A stretch of 64,000 nt of DNA from NCBI GenBank assembly GCA_022495005.1, contig JAGYXB010000825.1, forward strand, positions 7,359,830 through 7,423,829. The letters are read 5' to 3'. This document shows positions 45,590 to 56,754 of the stretch, piece by piece. The notes beneath the pieces were generated by a model. It ran no database searches. It was given only the letters and a program-made list of their open reading frames with translations, and had not been told where the DNA came from. Every line of letters begins with the position of its first letter. Positions within the stretch are counted from its first letter, which is position 1. This DNA is from Rhyacophila brunnea. Taxonomy: Eukaryota; Arthropoda; Insecta; Trichoptera; Rhyacophilidae. Both the position numbers and the translations under genes were made by a program.

Positions 45590-46200
45590 CGTCGTGGTAA
45601 ATGCAATAGGTTGTATGTCAAAAAAATCTCAAAACTGTTTTATTGCGCCATAGTGATCAGCTCAGTCATCTACACGACCTCGAATAGCTCTTATGTCGTT
45701 GAACCAATAAGAAGTCGACTATTTCAACACTTGCAAAAAGACGAATCGACACGTCATTGATATTGGTCAAGCCAAACAGTTGTATGTCAAACCTCATCAT
45801 GACAGTAATGTTTTTGTTTGTTTCTATTCCTCGTTCTTGACGTTATATTCAAGAATTCATCAAATAATTTGATGTAAGTAATTTTCTAACCACTGTTTTA
45901 TTTAAATCTACTTTATAATTACATTACTGTTGTTAATTTTAGTAAATTTTTCAAGATTCTTTCTAGAGATACTAACCTTACTTTTTGTCTCATTTATTTA
46001 TTATTGCCAAAGTAATTATTTGTTCAAGATCGACAGTTTTAATAAGACACTGTTTATTTAGAGTAAAAATTAGTTATATAATAATGCAATTATTATTAAT
46101 TAAATAGAAATTTGGTACACGAATCTTTGACATAGAACCTTTTGCATCAGGGAATTCCGAGCATCGGTTTTGACATACGATCAATTGCATCTGTTCCAGA
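45590..46200. repeat. Left TIR and subterminal TIR-core motifs
   Basis: The TIR core is TTGTATGTCAAA (forward) or TTTGACATACAA (reverse). Besides the TIR itself (about 45610), forward-type GTTGTATGTCAAACC lies at about 45779. Reverse-type TTTGACATAGAACC...TTGCATC and TTTTGACATACGATCAATTGCATC lie at about 46128 and 46168. At the right end CGTATGTCAACCT (about 49022) and CTTATGTCAAC (about 48981) join the terminal copy. Such subterminal repeats commonly serve as transposase binding sites. Confidence 0.55.
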
Positions 46201-46219
46201 TTACCAAAAAGCTATCAAA

Positions 46220-48618
46220 ATGATTAATGGAAGTCGTGGGCGGTACTTGGTATCTTTAGCAGTCAGCAAAATTACTTCATCTAAGAATAACGGTAAGAAT
46301 AAATAAGTTTATCTCGTCATAAAACAATACGGTGTGGAGTGGAGATGACATTTTGCTGAGGAGCATGAACGATTATCAAATTTAAAAATCATTATTTTCT
46401 TCAGGACCTCAAGTAACCTGTGGAGTCGTAGAAACCACTGACGATGTGGCGTTACAAGTTGAACCTGGGAATGCGGCGGAAATTGAACTCTTAAAGCATC
46501 CATTAGAAGAAATTTTTCAAAATATTGGCTCAGAAATAGAACTCGATTTTGCTGAAGTTAATAATACTTTGACTGTTGAAACTCCAATTTTAGAACAAGC
46601 AGAATCATTGTTGAAGCAACCTTCGGACATAGAGATAGCAGAGAACACTGTATCAACACAATCAGCCCTGAGACAAAATATAAATTATGATATGACGATG
46701 GCTGAACATCTAAGTGGCCCTGAACATTCACTATCTGACAGCAGTAGTGACTCTGAAGATCTGTATCAACCTGAAGCTAATCAATCAAGCTCATCAGAAG
46801 ATTTAGAGGAGTTTGCTATGCAGTCTGACACCCATGGTGATGAACCTAATGAGCAAGTCAATCAAAGAAAACGAAAAGGGCAAAGCATTAATTGTAAACT
46901 GTGGAAGAGGCAAAAAAACTCTCAACTGCGATTGCTAGGCAAGTCTTATGTGGGTTTTGAGAAGAGTAAGAGTCCGGCAAGTATAGACAAACGTCTAAAA
47001 AAAAATCTAAGACCATAGGTCCACGTTGTGGTGGGCATAATGTGCGTCCTCAAAAGGGTGGGCCAAAAACAGCCTTTAAGTGCGATACAATTAGGGATAA
47101 ACAACGCACCGTGATATTCACAAATTTTTGGAAAAAAACAAGTTGGGATTCCAAAAAAACATTTGTCACCGAAAACGTTTTGCAAACCACCCCAAAATAC
47201 AGAAGAATCGCCAGTGAAAACTCAAGAAGAAAACAAAGCTTTCGCTTTTATTTTACAGCAAAAAATGAAGAAACTGAAGAAATAACTGAAAATAGAATTA
47301 AAAAACAAGTTTGCAAAAAATTTTTTTTAAACACTTTAAGTATAGGGGAAAAATGCTTAAAATTATGGACCTCGAAGGTTGAAGAGCCGCAGTCATCTGA
47401 AACGAATTTAAATAAACAGAAAGATGCAACACTAACTATTTCAGAAGAGTTAGAGACCTGGTTTAACTCTCTGCCAAAAGTTGAATCGCACTATTGTCGA
47501 TCCTCTTCAAGTAAGTTATACCTGGAGCCAATTTTTTACAGTTTTCGAGACATGCATCGCTTATATCTAGAAAAATGTGCTTCTGAAAATAAAAGAAAAG
47601 TATCATGGGGTACATTTCAAAATACTTATAAAAAAATGAATCTAGACATTTACACGCCAAAAAAAGATCAGTGCAATGAGTGCACTTTGCACAAAAACGG
47701 GACACTCGACGAAGAAAGTTTTCAGAAACACATTAAAAAAAAGAACGATGCTAATGCGGAAAAAGAGTCTGATAAATCCTTAGCTCTGAAAAATGAAAAC
47801 ATCAGATGTTACACAGTCGATTTGCAAGCTGTTCTTCTTTCGCCTCGTTTAAATGCTTCAGCAAATTATTATAAAACAAAATTAAAAGTACACAACCAAG
47901 TCTATTATAACCAAGCCACGAAGGACGTCTCGTGTTATGTATGGCATGAGGGAGCTGGGGGCTTGAAAGTGACGTCTTTTGCACTATAGCTACTAAATTT
48001 ATCTTGAAGGAAATCGGCCATCTGGTACCGCAAAAAGTTATAATATGGAGCGATGGTTGTGCGTATCAAAATAGGAATGTAAAATTATCAAACGCACTAC
48101 TCGACATCAGTATGAAGAATAATCTTATCATAGAACACAAATATCTGGAAGTAGGGCATACACACATGGAGGTTGACAGCGTCCATTCAACAATCGAAAC
48201 GAAGCTGAGAAATCGAAAACAAATTTTCGTCCCTGCCGACTACATGGCTATCATTGAAAGTGCAAGAGTAAAGAAACCATACAAAACACTTTATCTCAGC
48301 CATGACGATTTTCAACAATTCAGCACAGACTACTACAGCAGTATTCGGCCTGGAAAGAAAACTGGCGACCCATGTGTAAACGATGTCGTTGCATACCAGT
48401 ATACTCCAGAAGGTTTAATAAACTTTAAATTGGACTTCGGCCATACATGGAAACCACTTCCAACACGAGCGCGAGTTTCAATCGCAAGCAGTGAACGATT
48501 AAAATTATACAATGGGCCTTGCCCTATTGAGGAGAGTAAATACCAACACTTGCAGGTACTAAAACTATTAATTCCAGAGGACTACAGAGATTTTTACACC
48601 AGACTACCGTTTAAATAA
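46220..48618 (+). pseudogene. Sola-like DDE/DUF7869-type transposase, one intron, two frameshifts
   Basis: Exon 1 (46220-46292) codes MINGSRGRYLVSLAVSKITS and ends at donor G|GTAAG. Exon 2 starts at 46405 after TTTTCTTCAG, joined in phase 1. An acidic, Ser-rich N-terminus follows. A basic region leads to RCGGHNVRPQKG, VCKKFFLNTLSIG and a CNECTLH motif. The catalytic RNase H-like core has YTVDLQAVLLSPRLNAS, then WSDGCAYQNRN, then GHTHMEVDSVHSTIE, ending IPEDYRDFYTRL. These match the DDE domain of Sola-type transposases. A lost A in an A9 run (about 47000) shifts frame between RLKKK and SKTIGPR. A second single-base loss near 47965 breaks GGLK/DVF. Otherwise the reading is open to TAA 48618, about 760 codons in all. 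Confidence 0.75.
46293..46404 (+). other. Predicted intron in the Sola-like transposase gene
   Basis: 112 bp, from GTAAGAATAA to TTATTTTCTTCAG. Removing it joins two open frames in phase 1 (codon GGA across the junction). Exon 1 alone would stop two codons later. Confidence 0.7.
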
Positions 48619-49215
48619 AAAAAATACTTTTTTATAAAAAAAATTAAGTATTCTTTTAAAACTGCTATTTTTACTTTTAAGTAGGTATTTACCTGCTCTG
48701 TTTTAATGCTTTTTAAAAAAATATTTTATGTATTGTATTTTAACTTTAATCTTTTCTTTTAAAAATTGTAATTGTTTTTAAAAGTACCTAATTAAACAGA
48801 TCTCCAATTTATAATAAATCTACTTTTTCATTAGTCTAAGCTTACTTTTTAAGCGTTTATGTACAAGTGTATAACAATATGTATATTAATATAATATAAT
48901 CTGTATAATATTATATTCGTTTCATTATAAATACCAAATTTTAGTGAATTAAATATAGGTATGTATACATAAAAATTGGACTTATGTCAACAAAAGTGGC
49001 CAACATTGATGAGCAAATAGTCGTATGTCAACCTAACTTTCTAAATATTCATCTTACGTAAAAATGTTGATAACCATCTTAACAGGGAACAAATTTAACC
49101 AAGAAAATAAATTTGTGAAAAAAATCGGTGAAATGGGGTTAAGATGGGATAGTTTTTTGTCTCTCCTGAAAAGTTTGGTATTTTTGACATACAACCTATT
49201 GCATTTACCACGACG

Positions 49216-49420
49216 ATATGCTCGCTTAACCAATGCTAAGTCTTAATTTTAAGCATAAGTTATAATTGTCTATATTTTTCGTTATCGACAATTATTATTT
49301 AATATTATCTTACGTTGATTATTGTTCAGTGCTGCCAATTTAATCTTTTTTCTTGCCTTTAGAATATTTGAAATAATTAATTTTAAATCTTTTTTTTAAT
49401 AAAACTGATCTTAAATCAAT
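49216..49420. other. Leader region before gag
   Basis: 205 bp of AT-rich DNA between the Sola-like end and the gag start. No LTR is visible, so the Gypsy element lacks its 5' LTR here. Confidence 0.5.
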
Positions 49421-50394
49421 ATGGAGAACCAACAGTTGGCCATTCCAATGAATCAAACCTGGAAGGCTCCAATTTTAAGATTGGCTTTAATAAATAGAGG
49501 TCTAGTACCAAATGAGAAATTAGCTTTAATGCAGGAACAAGCTGAGTCTTGGAACAATTCTTTATTATCTCATAAAGTAGTGAAAAATGAAACTTCCATT
49601 AATCACGAAAAATATTTACTTAAAAATTATAACGTTTCGTATGATGGAAAAACGAGCGTACATAATTTCATTCAACGTGTCGAGGAGCTACTTAAAAGTA
49701 GAAAAACTCCGGAGCATATATTAGTGTCATGTTTTCCTGACCTTTTGAAAGGTAACGCTTCCGTCTGGTTCAGGTTAGCGAATGACGAGTTCAAAGATTG
49801 GGCTCAGTTAAAGAAAGCGCTTTATGTTCAATTTGAGAGTGTTCACGTCATTAGTGAACTAATGAATACTATCCAGTTAACCAACAGGGTAGCGATGAGC
49901 TAGTCTCTGATTACATTCTAAAAATTAGAGCGATGGCAAGTCGCTTAAGTAATCGCATGACTATTGAAGAGGCACTGATAATAATTCAGCAGGGATTATT
50001 ACCTAGATATCAAAACTTTGTGATGACAAGCAATGTACAAAATTATTCGCAGCTAATTGATAGTTGTAGAAAAGTTGATTTGATAATTGGTCCAAAAGTG
50101 ACAGCAAACACACCTAAAAACAGCAATGAATTCAAAAGCAATATTGCCGTAGTAAATAATCAAGAGGTTGCGAATGGTTCTGGCAGAGCTAACTATATTA
50201 TTAAATGTATAAAGTGCCTTGAAGAAGGACACCATTTTACCAGCTGTAATAAAATTAAGTATCCAATTTGTTTTGTATGCAGGAAAACGCATACAACATC
50301 TAAAAATTGCCCAGATTGCTTAGCAAAGGGTATAACAAAAATTCAAACTTATTCAAAAAACGATCAGCGTGCAACAGGTTCAAACCAACCTTAG
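49421..50394 (+). pseudogene. Ty3/Gypsy gag (capsid and zinc knuckles), frameshifted
   Basis: Gag forms the retrotransposon particle and binds its RNA. ATG 49421 opens the capsid region (KNYNVSYDGKTSVHNFIQRV, then FPDLLKGNASVWFRL, typical retrotransposon gag). A one-base shift near 49885 ends this frame at TAG 49903. The protein continues in the next frame (DELVSDYILKIRAMASRLSN) to nucleocapsid. That has one classic CX2CX4HX4C knuckle (CIKCLEEGHHFTSC) and a second variant one (CFVCRKTHTTSKNC). The gag stop at 50394 overlaps the pol frame by about 90 bp, with pol in the -1 frame, as usual for Gypsy elements. Confidence 0.85.
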
Positions 50395-51912
50395 CGCAAC
50401 AAAAATTAGAGTGGACATCTTGGTTAAAACAAGTCACTAATTTTTATGATACAAATTTTAATGCAACATTCTTTCCTGAAAAAGAGGTTGATCCTCGACC
50501 TTTTGTAGAAGTTACCTTGGATAATGCAACTTTGGTTGGATTATTGGATTCCGGTGCCACCATAAGTTGTATTAGTGAAGGTATTTTGTCAAAATTAAAT
50601 GCTTTTCGGCAAAAGATTTTACCTTCTCGAATGCACATTAAAGCAGTTAATGGCCGTTCTCAGCGTGCTAAAGGAGAAATCACATTACCTATTACATATA
50701 AAAATAATACTCATAACTTTAAATTCATAGTAATGCCAAATATTTATCCAGAATTAATTCTAGGTATTGATTTCTGGCACAAGTTTAACATTGGACCCGA
50801 TATTCTTCAAATAACCAAAATAAATATATTAAATTCAGTATGTACTTTAAATAACATAACAATTTCAAATGAACAACTACTTGAATTAGAAGCTATTAAA
50901 AACAAATTTCATTCAATTTCATTTGAAAAGATTGGATTGGGTAGAACTCACCTTGTTTCACATGAAATTATTACAACTGGTCCTCCAATTCAACAACGTT
51001 ATTATCCTTTATCACCTGTAAAACAGCAACTCGTTGAAAAACAATTAGATGAAATGTTGGCGATGGGAGTCGTGAGACATTCTTCGTCTAGTTGGTCTAA
51101 TCCTATTTTAATTGTTTCAAAGAAAGATGGTTCTGGTCGTCTTTGTTTAGATTCTAGAAAATTGAACTGTGTAACTAAATCTGATAACTATCCACTTCCT
51201 TATATATCTCAAATATTAGATCACCTTCGTGATGCTAAATTTATTTCTTCTATAGATTTATCAAAAGCGTTTTGGCAACTGCCGCTCTCTTCTGATTCAT
51301 GTGAGAAGACAGCATTTGTAGTACCGAGACGTGGTTTATTCGAATTTATAACAACCCCTTTTGGCCTTCGTAATTCAGCTAACATAATGCAACGTTTAGC
51401 CGATCAATTATTTGGTCCGGAATTCGAAAACAGAGTATTTTGTTATTTTGATGATATTTTAATAATTTCTAATAATTTTAAGGAGCATTTGGTTTTGCTT
51501 GAGCGAGTGTATACTAAATTAAAAAATTCTGGTTTAACAATTAATTTTAAGAAATCCGAATTTTGTAAATCAGAATTAAAATTTTTGGGTTATATTGTAA
51601 ATGAAAAAGGTTTGCAGTGCGATCCTATTAAATAAGATTGTGTTAAGAATTTTCCAATACCCAAGTCTTCGAAAGATATTAAATCATTTGTTGGTTTATG
51701 TAGTTATTATTGAAGATTTATAAATAATTTTTCTACTATTTCTGCACCTTTAACTAAACTAACTGGTATAAAAGGTGGTATTTCTAATTTTAAATGGTCA
51801 CCAGATGCACAATTAGCATTTGAGTCACTAAAACAGGCACTTATAACAGCACCTGTTCTTGCTTGTCCAAATTTTGAATTGGAGTTTTCTTTACATACTG
51901 ATGCAAGTATTA
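50307..51912 (+). pseudogene. Ty3/Gypsy pol: protease and reverse transcriptase, broken
   Basis: Protease has LLDSGATISCI (active-site DSGA) near 50540 and the flap/ILG motif LILGIDFW near 50756. Reverse transcriptase follows: SWSNPILIVSKKDGSGRLCL, NYPLPYI, FISSIDLSKAFWQLPL (first catalytic Asp), TPFGLRNSANIMQRL, and the catalytic box CYFDDILII. The thumb region has LKFLGYIVNEKG. A TAA at 51633 and a TGA near 51711 interrupt it, after which KSFVGLCSYY, RFINNFS and SLHTDAS (first RNase H Asp) remain readable. Coding ends at the minisatellite. Pol is expressed by -1 frameshift from gag in related elements. Confidence 0.9.
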
Positions 51913-52290
51913 CGGACCTGTGCGTTATTGTCACTAAAAGGCAATACACATGGAAGACTTGCAATTAAAATTATCAAGATATCATAATATTAACATTATA
52001 TGAACACAGACAAGTAATACGGACCTGTGTGTTATTGTCACTAAAAGGCAATACACATGGAAGACTTGCAATTAAAATTATCAAAATATCATATTAATAT
52101 TATATGAAAACGGACCTGTGCGTTATTGTCATCAAAAGACAATACACATGGAAGACCTGCAATCAAAATTATCCAAATACCTATCGTATTAATATTATAT
52201 AAACCCGGACCTGTGCGTTTTTGTCACCAAAAGACAATACACATGGAAGACTTGCAATTAAAATTATCCAAATATCTATTAATATTATAT
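51913..52290 (+). repeat. Minisatellite of four units replacing RNase H/integrase
   Basis: Units start at 51913, 52020, 52111 and 52206 (spacing 107, 91, 95). Each begins CGGACCTGTGCGTTATTGTC, continues with AAAAG.CAATACACATGGAAG and AC.TGCAAT.AAAATTATC, and ends in a variable ATTAATATTATA tract. The array begins exactly where the RNase H reading stops after HTDAS. Confidence 0.9.
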
Positions 52291-52381
52291 AATATATATC
52301 CTTATCTACTAATATTATATCTACCTATATATTAATATTATTATTTTATAAACTGATTTGTAAACTTTCTGTTTGCGAATA

Positions 52382-52634
52382 TTTTCTATAGATTTAATTG
52401 GACCTTTTCCAAGAACTATTATTTAATAATTTCAATAAAGACAATAAATTTAAAATTTAAGAAAGAAATCTGTTCAATAATACTGGTGACATTGTTTACC
52501 GTTGAAACGCTATAAATTTCTTTTGCTGAGATATAGTACTTAAAAAGATTTCACCTGTAATGTATATTCTGGGAGATATGAATTTAAGACCACTTGGAAA
52601 ATTCCACATAAAAGATATTAAAAAAAGTATTTAA
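52382..52634 (+). pseudogene. Gypsy integrase remnants
   Basis: Positions 52382-52426 read FSIDLIGPFPRTII, the first catalytic Asp region of a Gypsy integrase, then stop. Positions 52480-52634 read TGDIVYR, a stop, and then, after a shift, DIVLKKISPVMYILGDMNLR and LGKFHIKDIKK to TAA. This is the integrase C-terminal domain. The rest of the catalytic core is deleted. Confidence 0.75.
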
Positions 52635-55316
52635 TTGTTAATTTAACTCTAAAGAATTAATGATTGAATACATTAATTAATGATTTAAACTATTTAAATT
52701 AAACGAACTTACTTTATTTTTTTAATAAGAAAGTTATTTATTCCTTTCTATTCAACAAAAGGGGTAACTCTATACATTGTATAGACACTTATTTTTAGAT
52801 TCATTTTTAATACAAGTAATTTTGTATTACTAACAATTCTTTGTGTATGTATTGATGTCAAAGACTAAAAGTCTGTCTATTAAACAAAACGATTATTCTT
52901 GTTGTAATAATCGTTGCGCTTTGCAACAATTACCTTATCATTTCTCCGTTATTCAATATATTATAGAAACTTCTTAATATTGTTTAACTCTAATTAAATA
53001 AATCTTCTATGTAAAATTGTTTAAACTGTTTTAAACTACATATTTTTGTTTTTTTATTCAAGGTTGATAATGTCGATCCCGAAGTACTATGAATGAAGTA
53101 CAGTCTACTTGTGGAATTCAAGGCAGCAGCTTTCCGGCGCTTCGACTATGGAATTGCAACCTGATACAAATTGTTGTCCTAAAAAATGGTATACTTTGCT
53201 TAATGAATGTATAAAAACACTTATAAAATAATGTATTTCAGTATATTGACAGGTATCGGTTTTAATTGCTTGGTTGTAGTTGTTGAGAGGTTTTCTGCGT
53301 GGATTCTGACAAGTACGATTGTCAATTTTTTGTTTTGTATTAACAATACTGTTATAATCCTAATATTGTTTGGATTATTTCTATAACTTACAATATATTC
53401 TGAGAGAAAGGTTTAATTTTGCTTATGGGCTAATTTTCTTTATATTTTTAATACTGCTAAAAGTTTTTTTTTTTTAGAGTAGAGAGCTTGATGAAGTTAT
53501 CTAGATTCATGGGTAATTTTTTTTTCTCTTTTTCTCGTTCATGGTGATAATTTCTAGTTATTTAACCTTATTGAACGAGGTTATACAATTTCTCTTCTGT
53601 AGCTCGGCATGTCGGATAGACTGGTGTAACTTATGTTGGCCAGCGCCTTCGTGTATTTCTATGGATTGTTTGTTGGCTTATGAAATCGCGAAAATTTTAT
53701 TAGGTTGCAACGATTCTATTTCTTACCATTGAGTTGCGAACATAGAGAGGGGATTCTTTACTCAATGGGGCATATATTACGTGATCTCACGGTATGCTAT
53801 TTTTTCGAGCTCAGAATAGGAAACAAGCCTGGGAATTGGTCACTAAATTAAGTTCTTACTCGAAATGTTTTTATTGTAAAAAGGCATGGTAGAGGCTCGA
53901 ATGCTTCTTATTTTGTGTCACTAAATTCGTTCTTTGCAAAGAGGTAACAACATGACAAAGTGTTTGTTGCTTCGAATTTCGCTGGTGGAATTCAAAAACT
54001 TAATTACAAATTAACTTCTGACGTTTAATGTAATGTTTTTGATTATTTTTGTGGGTTCAGATGATATTTTCATAGCTTTCTTTTTTTGTTGTTTCCTTGT
54101 TAATTATACCTTCTGATTGATTCAACAATTAGGTTAAGATTCATTAGTAATAGGCAGTTGAATCAGGAAGAAGAATATGAAAGACTTTGAGATCTCTCTT
54201 TGTTTCGATTGATCTTGGCACGGCTAGTGACCGGTGGAGAAAAATTGATGACGAATGAAAGCAGCGGTTTGCTGATAGTATGAGGAATTAGTGTAATCTT
54301 GAAGCACGAGCCGTAATTATTAGTTGTGTCCGAGTCAATTAGAGCAGATGATGACATTATTATTGATTAATTTTTGTATGTATAATAACCTCGGTGAAGG
54401 TTTTGTTTTGTCGTGTCATGCGAATATCATGATAATTTTATTAGTCGTAGAATGTCTAATCGTTTAGGAAATGTTGTTCGATGCTATTGAGAGTAACTGA
54501 ACCATTCATTGCGTTAACCCTGGTAAATGACACAAAAGACCACAAACTCATCTAAATATTTTGTTGCTATGTTAACTATTAATTATAAATGTACGGACTG
54601 CTTGCTAAATGGTAAGTTAGTATATACCGTTGAGTTGAAAACCCTAAGTCGAGTTATTCCTATCACTAAATATATGGGCGTTTTTTTTTTTTCATATTTT
54701 CGAATATATTTTTTCTCTTTAAATATTTTACAAGTGTAAATGTTTATAAATTACAAGTTAGTACTGGATTGTGTTCTTTTTGTAGCCTGTAATTGCCTTC
54801 TGGGACCTGGAGCGAAAGGAATATCAGTTTAGTACTTGCTTAATCTTCTCACCCATATGTTTGGTACCTTTCTCAGAATTTCTATTGAATTAACCCTGTT
54901 GAATTTTATCGTGCTTTTTTCTCTAATAAATGTATATTCATAATGAATAGTCATATTTTACACGTTGATTCGCAGTTGTTTTCAAATAAATACTTAATCA
55001 ATATGAATATAAACATATTGATTTCTCTTAATTGTGCATAATAATTAATTATTGTATAATTTTTCTTCTTATAAATTGTAATTTGATGATATTTAACCTG
55101 TAAATTAATATGGTTAAAAGTAAAATATTTCTTATTAAATTAAATTACAATGCAACAAGAATGATCATAAAACTTAAATGTCTCTTTAAAAATAATTTAT
55201 AGTATAATTCTATAAATTAAAATTTTCTTTTCGTACAATATAACTTGGATTGTATAAAGTTATTGTATTTTTTTTGTTCTTATTGTCAATAATAATGTAT
55301 ATTATAATGGTATAGC
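52635..55316. other. Long AT-rich interval, no gene recognised
   Basis: It could be the 3' non-coding part of the Gypsy element, since a purine tract and LTR-like start lie at 56740-56755, or an unrelated insertion. Frames at 53541-53732 (plus), 54163-54357 (minus) and 54527-54739 (plus) lack recognisable domains. No envelope-like gene is visible. Confidence 0.4.
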
Positions 55317-55670
55317 ATGGAAGCAACTTAATCTCTAAATCTTTTATCTTTATTTTCATTATTTGAATGATATTTAAAATGGAAGCAACTTAATCTCTAA
55401 ATCTTTTAACTTTATTTCCATTATTATGATGATATAGTATGGAAATATCTCTTAATTTTGTTACCATTATTTGAATGATATAGCATGGAAGCAACGTAAT
55501 CTCTAAATCTTTTATCTTTATTTCCATCATTTGAATATCTAAATGGAAGCAACTTAATCTCTAAATCTTTTAACTTTATTTCCATTATTATGATGATATA
55601 GTATGGAAATATCTCTTAATTTTGTTACCATTATTTGAATGATATTTAAATGGAAGCAACTATTGTCTAT
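55317..55670 (+). repeat. Tandem repeat with 164-bp higher-order period
   Basis: Monomers start ATGGAAGCAACTTAATCTC at 55317, 55379, 55485, 55543 and 55650. A shorter type ATGGAAATATCTCTTAATT starts at 55439 and 55603. The order gives a repeated trimer with starts 55379 to 55543, 55439 to 55603 and 55485 to 55650, all 164-165 bp apart. Confidence 0.9.
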
Positions 55671-55850
55671 TGAATTTAATTACCAGTATTTAAATGATGA
55701 TATTTAAATAGTATTAAATAGTATTTCTATATTTTATTACCAATGTTCAAATAGTATTAAATAACTATTATTTCTTGATTTTATTACCGATATTTAAATG
55801 GAATATCGTGGTAATTATAATTTAAATTCAAAAAGGTATTGTTTGATAAG

Positions 55851-56087
55851 ATTGTGGCGCTTTTTTTTCAATTTTTAGGCGTTCTTTTCATAGAACTACC
55901 GTAAATCGCCACAATTTTGTTATAACAACCACATATTATTAATGTTAATGGAATTCTAACTATCCAAAAAAAGTTATCACTATTTATATATAAATAAATT
56001 TCTGTAATTTAAGTAAAAGATTGTGGATTTCTTTTTCAAATTTGTTGGCGTACTTTCCAAAAGTACTACCGTAACTTTCCACAATTC
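55851..56087. repeat. Two related nested hairpins
   Basis: Copy 1 (55851-55915) has outer stem ATTGTGGCG/CGCCACAAT and inner stem GTTCT/AGAAC. Copy 2 (56019-56087) has outer stem ATTGTGGA/TCCACAAT and inner stem GTACTT/AAGTAC. Both have TTTTTCAA.TTT and ACTACCGTAA in corresponding places. A third, decayed copy may start at 56188. The inner-stem differences are compensatory. Confidence 0.8.
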
Positions 56088-56754
56088 TTTATAATAATGT
56101 AATATTATGTTTACTATGATATGTTATCACCTAAAATGACTGATTAACAGTAAGTATTTCGCTTTTGTTATAAAAGAAAAATGTTTAAGATTGTTTCTTT
56201 TTCAAATTTTTGCATAATTAACTATATTTACAATTTTTCTCTAAATTTTACCCTATTTTAAAAATTTTGTGTGTACTTGCATGTACATTTTTATTACCTG
56301 ATTTATATGTGATTATTAATTATAATTGTATATCTGTTTCTTCGATTGGTATGGTACATAGAGTATGGTATAATATATATTTTTTTTAAACAACTTTTTC
56401 GACGACGAGAAGAATAAATATAATTTCAAGTTCAGTGCAAGTGTAGATAGTTCCTATTGAAGGAAAGAAAGTGAAACCTTAGCTAGTTCTAAACAAGAAT
56501 GAAAAGCGAAGACCTGAAGGATGACACGATCTTCTCCGATGTACGACACAATCTTCTCCCATGTACAAAATGATCTTCTTTTGAAGGACAACACTACCTT
56601 CCTTTGATGGACAAAACTATGCTGAGCCACTACATTATTCTAACAATCTGTTGGATACTGCTTCCACATGAGGTGCCTGCGACTACTGTCGACTGACATT
56701 GGACACCCTGGGAAGGAGTTCCAGATTTTTTCATCTTTTGCGGAACGAGGGTAT
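56088..56754. other. Interval before the LTR candidate
   Basis: Mostly AT-rich. Positions 56525-56580 carry about 22-bp repeats (GACACGATCTTCTCCGATGTAC, then GACACAATCTTCTCCCATGTAC, then a degenerate third). A purine-rich GCGGAACGAGGG, a possible polypurine tract, sits just before 56755. Confidence 0.45.

Larger units (their letters stand above)
45590..49215 (+). mobile_element. Sola-like DNA transposon, near full length
   Basis: Perfect 35-bp terminal inverted repeats (45590-45624 and 49181-49215) begin CGTCGTGGTAAATGCAATAG. Flanking tetranucleotides are ATAA and ATAT, a near match to the 4-bp duplication expected of Sola elements. Between them lies a transposase gene with one intron and the TIR-core motif repeated several times near both ends. 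The superfamily is inferred from the transposase (see next entry) and the 4-bp flank and is not certain. The identity of the two ends suggests recent mobility. Confidence 0.75.

Noticed and set aside
46946..47185. Minus-strand frames across the Sola-like and mariner genes
   Set aside because: Antisense shadows of the plus-strand transposases.
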